A stretch of DNA of 64,000 nt from Paraburkholderia acidipaludis NBRC 101816 (GCF_000684975.1 NZ_BAXZ01000006.1:124001-188000), one strand, 5' to 3'; shown: positions 17,597-27,400, numbered from the stretch's first letter. Numbers and translations are program-made. Notes: a model not told the origin generated them from the letters alone.

Positions 17597-18664
17597 ATGT
17601 CCGTAACTTCCCCGCAACCGGGCCGCCCGCAACCGATCACGATGGACGACTGGTACAAATGCCGGCTCGAGCGCAAGACGCTCAAGGCGCTCACGCGCCG
17701 CAACGACCACGTTGCGCTCGCGTACTTCGGCGGGTTCATGGCGCTCGTCGTCGTTACCGGCGTGCTCGGCGGGTGCGCGCTCGGCACGCGCTGGTGCGTC
17801 CCGGCGCTCCTGCTTTACGGCACGATCTTCGCGTTCGCCGAGGCGATGGAGCATGAGCTGCGCCATCGCACGCCGTTTCGCAGCGAATGGCTCAACGAGT
17901 CGGTGCACTGGATCATCTGCTTCATGACGTGGCGCGAGCAGATCTACAGCCGCTGGTCGCATGCGCAGCATCACACCTATACGCACCTCACGGCCACCGT
18001 GCCGGCCGACGTGGAAATCGCGGTCAAGCGTCCGCCGAACTATCTGAAGCTCGCCACGGATTTTCTGCGCGTCTCCCACGGCGTCCACCACCTGGGCAAC
18101 ATCGTGCTGCACAGCCTCGGCATCGTTTCGAAGAGCGCGAAGGCCGTCGTGCCTCCGGTCGAATACCGCGCGATGTGCCGTAATTCACGCGTGATGCTGG
18201 TGCTTTACGTGGGCGTGGGCGCCTCCGCCATCGTCGCGCAAAGCTGGCTGCCGGTTGTGTTTCTCTTGCTGCCGCGTTCGTACGGTGCATGGCTGCACGA
18301 GCTGCTGGCCATCACGCAGCACACGGGGCTGCGCGAGAACGAGCTCGATCACCGCTTTTCCACGCGCACGATCCGCCTCAATCCGATGCTGCAGTTCCTG
18401 TACTGGAACATGAACTATCACGTCGAGCACCACATGTTCCCCAACGTGCCGTTCCATGCGTTGCCGCAGCTGCGCCGCGCGATCGAGAACGATCTGCCGC
18501 CGGCCTACGACGGGCTCGGCCATGCCTGGCGCGAAATCCTGCACGTGTTCCGCATGCAGCGCCGCGACCCCGGGTACATGGTCACGCCGCAGGTGCCGGG
18601 CAAGACGGCGCCTGTTGCGCAAAGCCGGTCCGACGCTGCCGAATTCGCCGCCGAAGTGCGCTGA
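17597..18664 (+). CDS. membrane di-iron oxygenase/fatty-acid-desaturase-fold protein, MocD-like
   Basis: A 355-aa integral membrane protein with the three histidine clusters of the desaturase/AlkB class: 'HELRH' (about residue 87), 'HAQHH' (about 127) and 'HVEHH' (about 276), separated by hydrophobic segments. Start at 17597 has GGAGA 7 bases upstream. MocD of the rhizobial rhizopine operon belongs to this class and works with a Rieske ferredoxin, exactly the next gene here. The probable job is oxidative demethylation or hydroxylation of a small substrate rather than lipid desaturation; that is inferred from context. Confidence 0.75.
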   Translation: MSVTSPQPGRPQPITMDDWYKCRLERKTLKALTRRNDHVALAYFGGFMALVVVTGVLGGCALGTRWCVPALLLYGTIFAFAEAMEHELRHRTPFRSEWLNESVHWIICFMTWREQIYSRWSHAQHHTYTHLTATVPADVEIAVKRPPNYLKLATDFLRVSHGVHHLGNIVLHSLGIVSKSAKAVVPPVEYRAMCRNSRVMLVLYVGVGASAIVAQSWLPVVFLLLPRSYGAWLHELLAITQHTGLRENELDHRFSTRTIRLNPMLQFLYWNMNYHVEHHMFPNVPFHALPQLRRAIENDLPPAYDGLGHAWREILHVFRMQRRDPGYMVTPQVPGKTAPVAQSRSDAAEFAAEVR

Positions 18665-18687
18665 TACCCCGAAGGAGACACCCCACC

Positions 18688-19011
18688 ATGAACATCCTGC
18701 AATGGCACGAGGTCTGCGCGAGCGATGACCTCGAAGAAGAAGACGTGATCGAGTTCGACCGCGACGGCGAACTCTATGCGGTCTATCACACGCCCACGGG
18801 CTTCTACGCGACGGCCGGCGTCTGCACGCACGAAACGGCGCGCCTCGCGGAAGGCCTTGTTTTCGGCGAAATCATCGAGTGCCCCATGCATATGGGACGC
18901 TTTCACATCCCCACCGGCGCCGCGAAGGGAGCCCCCGTCTGCGTGAATCTCGCGACGCATCCGGTGAAGGTGGAGGACGGCAGGATCTTCATCGGCCTGG
19001 CAGCCGATTGA
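18688..19011 (+). CDS. Rieske [2Fe-2S] ferredoxin, MocE family
   Basis: A 107-aa soluble Rieske protein. The cluster ligands are visible as 'CTHE' (C-x-H, about residue 47) and 'CPMHMGRF' (C-x2-H, about 65). AAGGAGA lies 10 bases before the start. It follows the MocD-like gene by 23 bases, so it is the likely electron donor to that oxygenase. The ferredoxin reductase (MocF in rhizobia) is not in this cluster and must be supplied from elsewhere. Confidence 0.85.
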   Translation: MNILQWHEVCASDDLEEEDVIEFDRDGELYAVYHTPTGFYATAGVCTHETARLAEGLVFGEIIECPMHMGRFHIPTGAAKGAPVCVNLATHPVKVEDGRIFIGLAAD

Positions 19012-19065
19012 TTTCATCCCACGACCATAACGACAAGCCGAGGCGATCTATCCAAGGAGACAGTC

Positions 19066-20109
19066 ATGAGTTTTACGTTCAGCAGAATATTGCGTGCGGT
19101 GCCGCTCGCGGCAGCCGTCCTCGCGTTGGGACTGAGCCCGGGCGCGCGTGCCGAGCCCGTCGCGCACTTCGATTTCATCTCTCACGCGCCCGATTCGGAC
19201 GCCTGGTGGAATACGGTGAAAAACGGCATCAAGCAGGCCGACGAGGACTTCAACGTGCAGACCGATTACCGCAATCCGCCCAATGGCGACATTGCGGACA
19301 TGGTGCAGCTCGTGAACCAGGCGGCCGCGCGAAACTATGACGGCGTGGTCACGACCATTGCCGACTACGACCTTCTCAAAGGCTCGCTCGGGCGCCTGAA
19401 GGCGAAGAACATCCCGTTCATCACCGCCAATACGGGCACGGAGCAGCAAAGCGCAGAACTGGGCGCGCTGATGCACGTGGGGCAGCCCGAATATCTCGCG
19501 GGCAAGGCGGCGGGCCTGCGCGCGAAGGCCGACGGCGTGAAGACCTTCCTGTGCGTGAACCACTACGCGACGAATCCGCTTTCGTTCGAGCGCTGCCGCG
19601 GTTTCGCCGACGCCATCGGCGCCGACATGAAAACCTCCGTGCTCGATTCCGGCACCGACCCCACGGGCATCGAGTCGAAGGTGAGCGCGTATTTGCGCAA
19701 TCATCCGGACACGCAGGCCGTGCTCACGCTCGGCCCCACCTCGGCCGACCCCACCATACGCGCGGTGAAGAGCCTCGGGCTTGCCGGCAAGATCTGGTTT
19801 GCGACCTTCGACATCGACCCGGACGTGGCCGCGGCCATCAAGGACGGCACGATCAAGTTCTGCACCGATCAGCAGCCCTATCTGCAGGGCTACATTCCGG
19901 TCGCGATACTCGCGATCCTGCATCAGAACAAGAACACCGACGTGGAGGCGGCGCGCGCCGAGCTGGAGAGGAATCCGAAATTCCAGCAGCGGCTCAAGGA
20001 TTACGGGCTCAAGCCCGTTTATGAAGCGCGCAACATCGCCTCGGGTCCGGGCTTCATCACGCCGGAAAACATCCAGCAGGTATCGGCGCTCGCCGGGCAG
20101 TACCGCTGA
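19066..20109 (+). CDS. periplasmic sugar/polyol ABC substrate-binding protein, MocB-like
   Basis: A 347-aa protein with a signal peptide (residues 1-29, ending 'GARA') and a type I periplasmic-binding fold: 'FDFISHAPDSDAWWNTVKNG', 'NQAAARNYDGVVTTIADYD', 'FDIDPDVAAAIKDG'. This is the CUT2 group that includes the rhizopine binder MocB. AAGGAGA precedes the start. It is the last gene of the operon; no ABC permease or ATPase follows before the terminator at 20192, which is unusual for an ABC importer. Confidence 0.85.
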   Translation: MSFTFSRILRAVPLAAAVLALGLSPGARAEPVAHFDFISHAPDSDAWWNTVKNGIKQADEDFNVQTDYRNPPNGDIADMVQLVNQAAARNYDGVVTTIADYDLLKGSLGRLKAKNIPFITANTGTEQQSAELGALMHVGQPEYLAGKAAGLRAKADGVKTFLCVNHYATNPLSFERCRGFADAIGADMKTSVLDSGTDPTGIESKVSAYLRNHPDTQAVLTLGPTSADPTIRAVKSLGLAGKIWFATFDIDPDVAAAIKDGTIKFCTDQQPYLQGYIPVAILAILHQNKNTDVEAARAELERNPKFQQRLKDYGLKPVYEARNIASGPGFITPENIQQVSALAGQYR

Positions 20110-20191
20110 GCACGGGCGCCCGGGCAACGGGCGACCGAAATCCGCACCGGCGACTCCACCCGCCGGCGTTTGCCACCGCGCTTTCGGTGGG

Positions 20192-20224
20192 CGATATGGG
20201 CCGTCGGCCCATATCGTATTTTTT
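20192..20224 (+). terminator. rho-independent terminator of the moc-like operon
   Basis: Perfect 12-bp stem CGATATGGGCCG/CGGCCCATATCG with a single-base loop, followed by TATTTTTT. Confidence 0.85.
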
Positions 20225-20490
20225 CCGGTTTGTTTTTTTGCGGCCGGCGCTTCCGTATGCGCCGCCGTGCAACGGGCGCGGCCTACATTTATTACAAAAA
20301 GAAATAAATAGAAAGGAAATGGAAATTAAACAGTCGCCGTGGAGTCACGTTAGGGTGGTCTAATGCGCTCGCTCTGATGTCTGGCGCACTCACATACACT
20401 GGCTGGCGCGACGGATCGGACTCACGCGTTTTCGTCGCGTAGTACAGGACTCTAGAAAAGCAATTCGAACAATCGATGGAGCCCGTTAAC
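20225..20490. other. intergenic region upstream of the acid phosphatase gene
   Basis: Contains an unusually AT-rich purine stretch (about 20285-20330) and then ordinary sequence up to the phosphatase start. It must hold the phosphatase promoter. I cannot point to convincing -35/-10 boxes or a Pho box. Confidence 0.35.
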
Positions 20491-22170
20491 ATGAAACACC
20501 GTGCCTTACTGGCTTTGCCGTGCGTTGGTCTTCTGGCCACGCTCTTTGCCTGCGGCAGCAGCTCGAACTCCAGCAGCCCCTCGACGGTCGTGTCGGCGCA
20601 GGACGCATTGCCGACCGTTACGCCGATCAAGCATCTCGTCGTGATCTACAACGAGAACGTCTCGTTCGATCACTACTTCGCCACGTACCCGAGCGCTGCG
20701 AATCCGTCGGGCGAGCCGGCATTTTCTGCCGCAGCGGGCACGCCGACTCCCAACGGTCTTTCGGGCTCGCTGCTTACGTCGAACCCGAACTTCACGAACG
20801 CCGCCAATGCGCCGGGCCAGGCCAATCCGTTCCGCCTCGACCGCACGCAGGCGGCCACGTCGGACCAGAACCACGCCTATACGCCGGAGCAGCAGGCCTA
20901 CGACAACGGCGCCATGGACCTGTTCCCGAAGTACACGGGTAGCGCCACGGCGGGCGGCGCGGGCGCGTTCGGCACGACGGGCCAGGTGATGGGCTACTTC
21001 GACGGCAACACCGTCACGGCGCTCTGGAACTACGCGCAGCACTTCGCGATGAGCGACAACGCATGGACGGCCGCCTACGGTCCGTCCACGCCGGGCGCCC
21101 TCGAAGTGGTCTCGGGCCAGACCAACGGCATGCAGCTCGTCAAGACGACGGCGCAGCCTTCGACGCTCGCGAAGTCCTCGTACTACATCGAGGACGGCGC
21201 AGGCGGCCTGACCGAGATTGGCGACGCGGATCCGGGCTACGACATGTGCTCGAGCACGACCGATCAGGTCATGATGACCGGGAAGAACGTCGGCGACCTG
21301 CTCAACTCGAAGAGCATCACGTGGGGCGGCTTCATGGGCGGGTTCAACCTGCAGACCGTGAACAGCAACGGCACGACGGGCTGCAAGCGCAGCACGATCG
21401 CCACCGCAGTCAACGCCGCGACGGCCGACTACGTGCCGCACCACAACTGGTTCCAGTACTACCAGACGACCTCGAATCCGCAGCATACGCGCCCGAGTTC
21501 GATGGCCGCGATCGGCTCGAGCGTCGAGAGCGACGGCAAGACGCCGGAGCCGGCGAACCACCAGTACGACACGGATGACTTCTTCGCGGCCGTGCAGGCG
21601 GGCAACTACCCGTCGGTCAGCTTCCTGAAGGCGCCGGCAGCCCAGGACGCGCACGCGGGCTACTCGGACCCGCTCGACGAGCAGCTTTTCGTGACGAAGG
21701 TCGTGAACTTCCTGATGCAGCAGCCGGACTGGAAGAACACGGCGGTCGTCGTGACCTATGACGATTCGGACGGCTGGTACGACCACCAGTTCGTGAAGCC
21801 TGTCACGTCGTCGATGAACGCGGTCGACCAGCTCAACGGCAATGGCGTGTGCGGTACCGGCACGCAGCCGACGGGCGTTTCCGGTTCGCCGGTCAACGGC
21901 CGCTGCGGCCCGGGCACGCGCATTCCGTTCCTCGTGATCTCGCCGTGGGCGAAGGCAAACTACGTGGATCACACGCTCATCAACCAGGCTTCGGTCACGC
22001 GCTTCATCGAAGACAACTGGCTGGGCAGTGCGCGTCTTGGCGGCGGTTCGTTCGACGCCACGGCAGGCGACATGCGCGCGCTGTTCAATTTCAACAGCAC
22101 GGGCCTCAACCCGGTGCTGTACCTCGACCCGACTCAGGGCACCCAGGTCTCCACGCCGCCGGCCAGCTGA
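20491..22170 (+). CDS. AcpA/phospholipase C-like acid phosphatase, lipoprotein
   Basis: A 559-aa secreted phosphoesterase. The first 22 residues form a lipoprotein signal with lipobox 'LFAC', so the mature protein is probably membrane-anchored. The start of the catalytic domain 'PIKHLVVIYNENVSFDHYFA' carries the metal-binding Glu/Asn of the AcpA/PLC family; 'VVTYDDSDGWYDHQF' and 'GTRIPFLVISPWAKANYVDH' supply further conserved metal and active-site residues. Start at 20491 has GGAG about 9 bases upstream. Likely role is release of phosphate from organic esters. The next gene, a cytochrome c peroxidase homologue, is separated by a terminator. Confidence 0.88.
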   Translation: MKHRALLALPCVGLLATLFACGSSSNSSSPSTVVSAQDALPTVTPIKHLVVIYNENVSFDHYFATYPSAANPSGEPAFSAAAGTPTPNGLSGSLLTSNPNFTNAANAPGQANPFRLDRTQAATSDQNHAYTPEQQAYDNGAMDLFPKYTGSATAGGAGAFGTTGQVMGYFDGNTVTALWNYAQHFAMSDNAWTAAYGPSTPGALEVVSGQTNGMQLVKTTAQPSTLAKSSYYIEDGAGGLTEIGDADPGYDMCSSTTDQVMMTGKNVGDLLNSKSITWGGFMGGFNLQTVNSNGTTGCKRSTIATAVNAATADYVPHHNWFQYYQTTSNPQHTRPSSMAAIGSSVESDGKTPEPANHQYDTDDFFAAVQAGNYPSVSFLKAPAAQDAHAGYSDPLDEQLFVTKVVNFLMQQPDWKNTAVVVTYDDSDGWYDHQFVKPVTSSMNAVDQLNGNGVCGTGTQPTGVSGSPVNGRCGPGTRIPFLVISPWAKANYVDHTLINQASVTRFIEDNWLGSARLGGGSFDATAGDMRALFNFNSTGLNPVLYLDPTQGTQVSTPPAS

Positions 22171-22248
22171 GCGCGCCGTTGACCGTGCCGCCCGCGAGCG
22201 TCGACGAAGCGGGCGGCCGGTCCGGACCGGCTCGGTGCCGAAAACCAC

Positions 22249-22275
22249 GCCGTGCGCCAGCCGCACGGCTTTTTG
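22249..22275 (+). terminator. rho-independent terminator after the phosphatase gene
   Basis: GCCGTGCG/CGCACGGC stem with a 5-base loop followed by six consecutive T. It lies just before the peroxidase gene. Confidence 0.75.
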
Positions 22276-22306
22276 CATCTATCTCCTGGCACTCGAAGAT
22301 TGCACC

Positions 22307-23725
22307 ATGACTGAGCTTTCCGCGTCGTCTTCTTCCGCTTCCTCAGCCGCGCCGTCCGGCGCGCGCATCGCCTTGCGGCTGGCCATTGCCGTCGTCGTCG
22401 CCGCGCTCGGCTTCGGGGCGTTCGCGCTCGCATACCCCGCCGACGTGCCCGAGTCCGTCGGCGAGATCGTCGAAAATCTCACCGGCGCGAATGCGCATCC
22501 GGTCGTGCTGCAGCGCCCGCCCGTGGCGCCGCTCTCCGCCATGGCGCAGCTGGGCAAGCAGCTCTTCTACGACAAGTCGCTCTCGGCGTCGGGCCAGCAG
22601 TCGTGCGCCTCGTGCCACAGCCCCGAGCACTCTTACGGGCCGCCGAACGGCCTCGACGTGCAGGAGGGCGGTCTCGCGATGAAGCAGGAGGGCTATCGCC
22701 CGCCGCCGTCGCTCATGTATCTGTATCGCCAGCCGAATTTCAGCATCGGCCCGGATGCGGGCGAAAACGACGACGCGCCCACGGTCGCGCAGCTCGCCGC
22801 CTCGTCGGCCGACGTGGTCAAGTCGCAGAAGACGGCGGGCGGGCCTTCGACCTCGGTCGAGATGGTGCCGCAGGGCGGCCTGTTCTGGGACGGCCGCGTC
22901 GACACGCTGCAGCAGCAGGCCTATGGTCCGCTGCTCAATCCCGTCGAGATGGCGAACCCGAATGTGGACACCGTGGCCGCCAAGCTCGAGCGGCTGCCGT
23001 ACGCGAAGCGCTTCACCGAACTTTTCGGCCCGCGCATCTTCAGCGACAAGCGGCTCGCCGTTTCCGAGGCGATGTTCGCGATCTCGCGCTACCAGGTGGA
23101 AGACCCGTCGTTCCACCCGTACAACAGCAAATACGATCGCTGGCTCGAAGGCCATGCGCGCCTGACCCAGGCGGAACTGCGCGGGCTGCGCCTCTTCAAC
23201 GATCCGAACAAGGCCAACTGCGCGGGCTGCCACCTCTCGAAGCCGGGCAAGGATGGTCTGCCGCCGATGTTCACGGACTACCAGTACGAAGCGCTCGGCG
23301 TGCCGCGCAACCGCAAGCTCGCGCAGAACCAGGACCCGAAGTTCTTCGATCTGGGCGTGTGCGGGCCGTTCCGCCAGGACCTGAAGGACCAGACCCAGTA
23401 CTGCGCGATGTTCCTTACGCCGACGCTGCGCAACTCGACCACGCGCACCGTGTTCTTCCACAACGGCATCTATCACGACCTCGATCACGTGATGGCGTTC
23501 TACAACGAGCGGAACACGGACCCGGGCAAGTTCTATCCGCGCGGCGCCGACGGCAAGGTCGAGAAGTACGACGATATCCCGGCGGCGCTGCAGAAGAACG
23601 TGGACGTGACGGACGCGCCGTTCGACCGCAAGTTCGGCGACACGCCGGCCATGACGAACAGCGATATCCGCGACATCATCGCGTTCCTCAAGACGCTCAA
23701 CGACGATCCGGTGACGACGAAGTAA
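22307..23725 (+). CDS. di-haem cytochrome c peroxidase family protein
   Basis: A 472-aa protein with an N-terminal membrane anchor (about residues 25-45) and two c-type haem sites, 'CASCH' (about residue 102) and 'CAGCH' (about 306). 'LGKQLFYDKSLSASGQQSCA' and 'GGLFWDGRVDTLQQQA' are typical of CcpA/MauG-like enzymes that reduce peroxide or oxidise proteins in the periplasm. The start at 22307 has no strong ribosome-binding site, but the hydrophobic anchor begins soon after. Pairing with an AcpA-type phosphatase upstream suggests joint regulation, though a terminator lies between. Confidence 0.87.
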   Translation: MTELSASSSSASSAAPSGARIALRLAIAVVVAALGFGAFALAYPADVPESVGEIVENLTGANAHPVVLQRPPVAPLSAMAQLGKQLFYDKSLSASGQQSCASCHSPEHSYGPPNGLDVQEGGLAMKQEGYRPPPSLMYLYRQPNFSIGPDAGENDDAPTVAQLAASSADVVKSQKTAGGPSTSVEMVPQGGLFWDGRVDTLQQQAYGPLLNPVEMANPNVDTVAAKLERLPYAKRFTELFGPRIFSDKRLAVSEAMFAISRYQVEDPSFHPYNSKYDRWLEGHARLTQAELRGLRLFNDPNKANCAGCHLSKPGKDGLPPMFTDYQYEALGVPRNRKLAQNQDPKFFDLGVCGPFRQDLKDQTQYCAMFLTPTLRNSTTRTVFFHNGIYHDLDHVMAFYNERNTDPGKFYPRGADGKVEKYDDIPAALQKNVDVTDAPFDRKFGDTPAMTNSDIRDIIAFLKTLNDDPVTTK

Positions 23726-23873
23726 GGAGGCTGGCGTGCGGGGCCGCCCGCACGCCGCCCGCGCCGCCATTGCCCGTCGCCCGCGCCGCTGCCCGCGTCG
23801 CGGCGGCTCTCGCGCGCCATACGGTAGACTGCAGCAGCCCCTTTTTGCTCTGCCTCGACTACCCCGACGCGCC

Positions 23874-24800
23874 ATGGATCGAATCGAAGCGATGAAGGTC
23901 TTCATCGCCGCTCTCGACGAAAACAGCCTCGCGGGCGCGGGCCGCCGGCTCGGCCGTTCTCCCGCCGCGGTGAGCCGCGCCATTGCGTTCCTCGAAACCC
24001 ATACCGGCACGCCCCTGCTGTACCGCACGACGCGCACGCTCAAGCTGAGCGAGGCGGGCGAGCGCTACGCGCTGGCCTGCCGGCGCATTCTCGCGGACCT
24101 CGAAGAAGCCGACATGCTGGTTGCCGACGAACGCTCGGCGCCGCGCGGGCTCCTCACGCTGACGGGGCCGGTCGCCGCGGGCGAGGACGTGCTGCGCCCG
24201 CTGCTCGACGAATTCATCGACCGCCACCCCGAGGTATCGGCCCGCCTGCAACTGCTCGACCGCCCGGTCAGCCTGATCGACGAGGGTATCGACGTGGCGC
24301 TGCGGTTCGCGCATCTCGCCGACTCGACACTGGTGGCGGTGCCCATCGGCGAGGTGCGGCGCGTGGTGGTGGCCTCGCCGGACTACCTGGCCGCGCATCC
24401 CGCCATCCACGATCCGGCCGATCTCGCCGGGCACCCCATCATCTCCATGACGCACTTCGGGCTCGATTCGTGGAGCTTTCCCACCGCCGGCAAGGCCGCC
24501 ATACCGCAGGTGGTGCAGTTTGCGCCGCGCCTGACCGTCAATACGATTCGCGGTGCGGTGGCGTCGGCGCTGGCCGGTCACGGCCTCACGCGGCTTTTTT
24601 CCTACCATGTGGCCGAGCACGTGCAGTCGGGCGCGCTGAAGATCGTGCTGCGCGATGCCGAGCACGCGCCGCTGCCGATCCATCTGCTGACTCCGCAAGG
24701 GCGGCTCTCGGTGCCGAAAGTGCGCGCGTTCGTCGATTTCGCGACGCCGCGCCTGCGCGCGCATTTCACCCGGCTGCAACGCATTACGGATCACGATTGA
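23874..24800 (+). CDS. LysR-family transcriptional regulator
   Basis: A 308-aa protein. The N-terminal winged helix reads 'MDRIEAMKVFIAALDENSLA' with the recognition segment 'GRSPAAVSRAIAFLE', followed by a LysR substrate-binding domain. Family members bind a small coinducer and control nearby genes. It lies on the same strand upstream of an MFS exporter gene (187-base gap) and may regulate it, although LysR genes are usually divergent from their targets. Confidence 0.9.
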   Translation: MDRIEAMKVFIAALDENSLAGAGRRLGRSPAAVSRAIAFLETHTGTPLLYRTTRTLKLSEAGERYALACRRILADLEEADMLVADERSAPRGLLTLTGPVAAGEDVLRPLLDEFIDRHPEVSARLQLLDRPVSLIDEGIDVALRFAHLADSTLVAVPIGEVRRVVVASPDYLAAHPAIHDPADLAGHPIISMTHFGLDSWSFPTAGKAAIPQVVQFAPRLTVNTIRGAVASALAGHGLTRLFSYHVAEHVQSGALKIVLRDAEHAPLPIHLLTPQGRLSVPKVRAFVDFATPRLRAHFTRLQRITDHD

Positions 24801-24987
24801 ATCGTCCCGCGGAAGAATGCCTTCCGTGCGTCGGTGATTCTCTCTATTGGCGTAGCAATCTAGACTCGCTTCCATCGACGACGAGCGCTCTCGCGGCGCT
24901 TTTTGCATGGAGAGGCGAGATGCAGTCCACAGCACCGAATCCCCCCGTGTCCCTCGCGCAAGGCCGGCCTGGCAAGAGGGGCGCGCG

Positions 24988-26265
24988 ATGAATCAGCTTG
25001 CCTCCTCCACGCCGGGCGCGGCCGCTGGCGTTGCCGCTTCCGCCGCTGCCGGCTACGTCGAACGCAACGCGAACTACTGGCGCCGCAATCTGGCCGTGTG
25101 CGTATTCGGCTCGTTCACGACGCTGGTCAGCCTCAGCATGCTGCTGCCGTTCCTGCCGCTGTACGTGCGGCAGCTTGGCGTGAGCTCGCAGTCGGCGGTG
25201 ATCCAGTGGTCGGGCGTCGCGTTCAGCGCAACCTTCCTCGGCACGGCCGTCACCGCCCCGATCTGGGGGCGCCTCGCGGACCGCTTCGGCCGCAAGCCCA
25301 TGCTCGTGCGCGCGGCCATCGGCATGGCGATCGTGATGTCGCTGATCGGACTCGCGCACAATGTGTACGAGCTCGTCGGCCTGCGGCTCGTCGCCGGGCT
25401 CGTGGGCGGCTACGCCTCCGCCTCGACGGTCATGATCGGCACCCAGGCGCCGCGCGAGCGCGCGGGCTGGGCGCTCGGCATTCTCTCGACGGGAGCGCTC
25501 GCGGGCAATCTCGTCGGGCCGCTCATCGGCGGCTTGCTGCCGGGGTGGATCGGCATACGCGGGACGTTCTTCGCGGGCGGCGCCGTGATCGCCGTGGCCG
25601 CGCTGCTGACGATGGCCGTGGTGCGCGAGGACTTTCACCCGGGCCGCGACGGACGGGGCCGTCCGGGCGGGGCCGCGGCCGGATCGCAGCACACCCCGCA
25701 TCGCGCCACGCGCCGCGCAGCCGTCGCCGCGATCCTCGTGACGGCGATGATGGTGCTGCTCGCCAACATGTCGATCGAGCCGATCATCACGGTCTATATC
25801 GGCGGCCTTGGCGTGAACGCCGGCCATCTGGCGCGCACGGCCGGGCTCGTGATGGCGTGCTCGGCGCTGGGGAGCATGCTCACCGCGTCGCGGCTCGGCG
25901 CACTGGCCGACCGTATCGGCAGCTGGAATGTCATCATCGGGTGCCTGCTGGCGACCGCGCTCGCCATGGTGCCTCAAGCCTGGGTCACGCACTGGTGGCA
26001 ACTGGCCGGGTTGCGCGTGGCAATGGGCATGTCGCTCGCCGGCCTGCTGCCTTCCATCGGCAAGCTCGCGCGGCAGTCGGTGGACGAGCGCGCGACGGGG
26101 CAGATGCTCGGCTATCTGCAGTCCGCGCAATTCAGCGGCCAGGTGTTCGGACCGCTCGTGGGCGGCGTGATTGGCGTGCACCTCGGGCTGCACTCGGTCT
26201 TTTACGTAACGGCGGCGCTGCTGGCCACCTGCGCCGCACTCGCGCATTGGGCGCGCGGACGTTGA
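24988..26265 (+). CDS. MFS multidrug-type exporter (MdtG-like)
   Basis: A 425-aa transporter with about twelve membrane segments and the drug/H+ antiporter loop 'GRLADRFGRKPMLVRAAIG' between helices 2 and 3, plus the internal repeat 'SRLGALADRIGSWN'. A motif-C-like stretch lies in 'LSTGALAGNLVGPLIGG'. Start at 24988 has AGAGGGG 7 bases upstream. Similar in layout to MdtG and other drug exporters; substrate unknown. Confidence 0.85.
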   Translation: MNQLASSTPGAAAGVAASAAAGYVERNANYWRRNLAVCVFGSFTTLVSLSMLLPFLPLYVRQLGVSSQSAVIQWSGVAFSATFLGTAVTAPIWGRLADRFGRKPMLVRAAIGMAIVMSLIGLAHNVYELVGLRLVAGLVGGYASASTVMIGTQAPRERAGWALGILSTGALAGNLVGPLIGGLLPGWIGIRGTFFAGGAVIAVAALLTMAVVREDFHPGRDGRGRPGGAAAGSQHTPHRATRRAAVAAILVTAMMVLLANMSIEPIITVYIGGLGVNAGHLARTAGLVMACSALGSMLTASRLGALADRIGSWNVIIGCLLATALAMVPQAWVTHWWQLAGLRVAMGMSLAGLLPSIGKLARQSVDERATGQMLGYLQSAQFSGQVFGPLVGGVIGVHLGLHSVFYVTAALLATCAALAHWARGR

Positions 26266-26299
26266 ATGCATTTGGCCGTTTGTTTTGCGGAGAGAGGAA

Positions 26300-27400
26300 A
26301 TGAGTCATGCATCCGGCAACGGTACGTTGCTGAACATTCTCGGCATTGCGAAGCCGATCATCCAGGCGCCGATGGCCGGCGTGACCACGCCCGAGCTGGC
26401 CGCCGCCGTTTCGAATGCGGGCGGTCTCGGCTCGCTCGGTGTCGGCGCGATGAACGCCGAAGGTGCGCGCAAGACCATTCGCGCCACGCGCGCGCTCACG
26501 AACAAGCCGTTCAACGTCAATGTGTTCTGCCATGAGCCGGCGCACGCCGACGCGGCGGTCGAAAAAGCCTGGCGCGAGTGGCTCGAGCCCGCGTTCGCGC
26601 AGTTCGGCGCAACGCCGCCCGCCACGCTCAACGAAATCTACACGAGCTTCCTCGTGGACCGCGACATGCAGACCATGCTCGCGGAAGAGCGGCCGGCCGT
26701 CGTCAGTTTTCATTTCGGACTCCCGGCGGCGGACACCATGGCGGAACTCCGGCGTGCCGGCATCAAGCTGTTCGCCGCCGCGACGAATCTGGACGAAGCG
26801 CGGCAGGCCGAGGCCGCGGGCGTGGATGCGGTCGTGGCGCAGGGCATCGAAGCGGGCGGCCACCGCGGCGTATTCGACCCGAACGCCACGGACGAACGCC
26901 TCGGCACATTCGCGCTGACGCGCCTGCTGGTTCGCGCGCTGAGCGTGCCCGTGATCGCGGCCGGCGGCATCATGGACGGCGCGGGCATCGTCGCGGCGCT
27001 CGCGCTGGGCGCGCAAGCCGCGCAACTCGGGACCGCGTTTGTCGCGGCGGCCGAAACCTCGATCGACGAGGGCTACCGCCGCGCGCTGCTCAGCGAGGCC
27101 GCGCAGCACACGACGTTCACGAAGGCCATTTCGGGGCGCATCGCGCGCAGCATGGTGAACCGCTTCACGGCGCTCGGCGACGATCCGCAGGCGCCGAACT
27201 CGCCCGCTTATCCGATCGCCTACGACGCCGGCAAGGCGCTCCACGCGGCGGCGAAAGCCAAGGGAGAGTACGGGTATGGCGCGCAATGGGCGGGGCAGGC
27301 TGCCGCGCTGGCGCGTGCGTTGCCGGCGGCGCAACTCTTTGCGCAACTGGAGCACGAGATGCGCGATTGTTTGAAGCAGATGCGGGACATTCACGTCTGA
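26300..27400 (+). CDS. nitronate monooxygenase (2-nitropropane dioxygenase family)
   Basis: A 366-aa FMN-dependent TIM-barrel protein. Recognisable are 'PIIQAPMAGVTTPELAAAVS', 'AGGLGSLGVGAM', 'AQGIEAGGHRG' with the catalytic His, and 'VIAAGGIMDGAGI' for phosphate binding. The family oxidises alkyl nitronates such as propionate-3-nitronate. GGAGAGAGGAA lies directly upstream of the chosen start. A LysR gene follows on the same strand after 24 bases. Confidence 0.88.
   Translation: MSHASGNGTLLNILGIAKPIIQAPMAGVTTPELAAAVSNAGGLGSLGVGAMNAEGARKTIRATRALTNKPFNVNVFCHEPAHADAAVEKAWREWLEPAFAQFGATPPATLNEIYTSFLVDRDMQTMLAEERPAVVSFHFGLPAADTMAELRRAGIKLFAAATNLDEARQAEAAGVDAVVAQGIEAGGHRGVFDPNATDERLGTFALTRLLVRALSVPVIAAGGIMDGAGIVAALALGAQAAQLGTAFVAAAETSIDEGYRRALLSEAAQHTTFTKAISGRIARSMVNRFTALGDDPQAPNSPAYPIAYDAGKALHAAAKAKGEYGYGAQWAGQAAALARALPAAQLFAQLEHEMRDCLKQMRDIHV

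Noticed and set aside
20506..22278. 590-aa minus-strand frame opposite the phosphatase
   Set aside because: Arg/Val-rich shadow; the plus strand encodes a clear AcpA-like lipoprotein.
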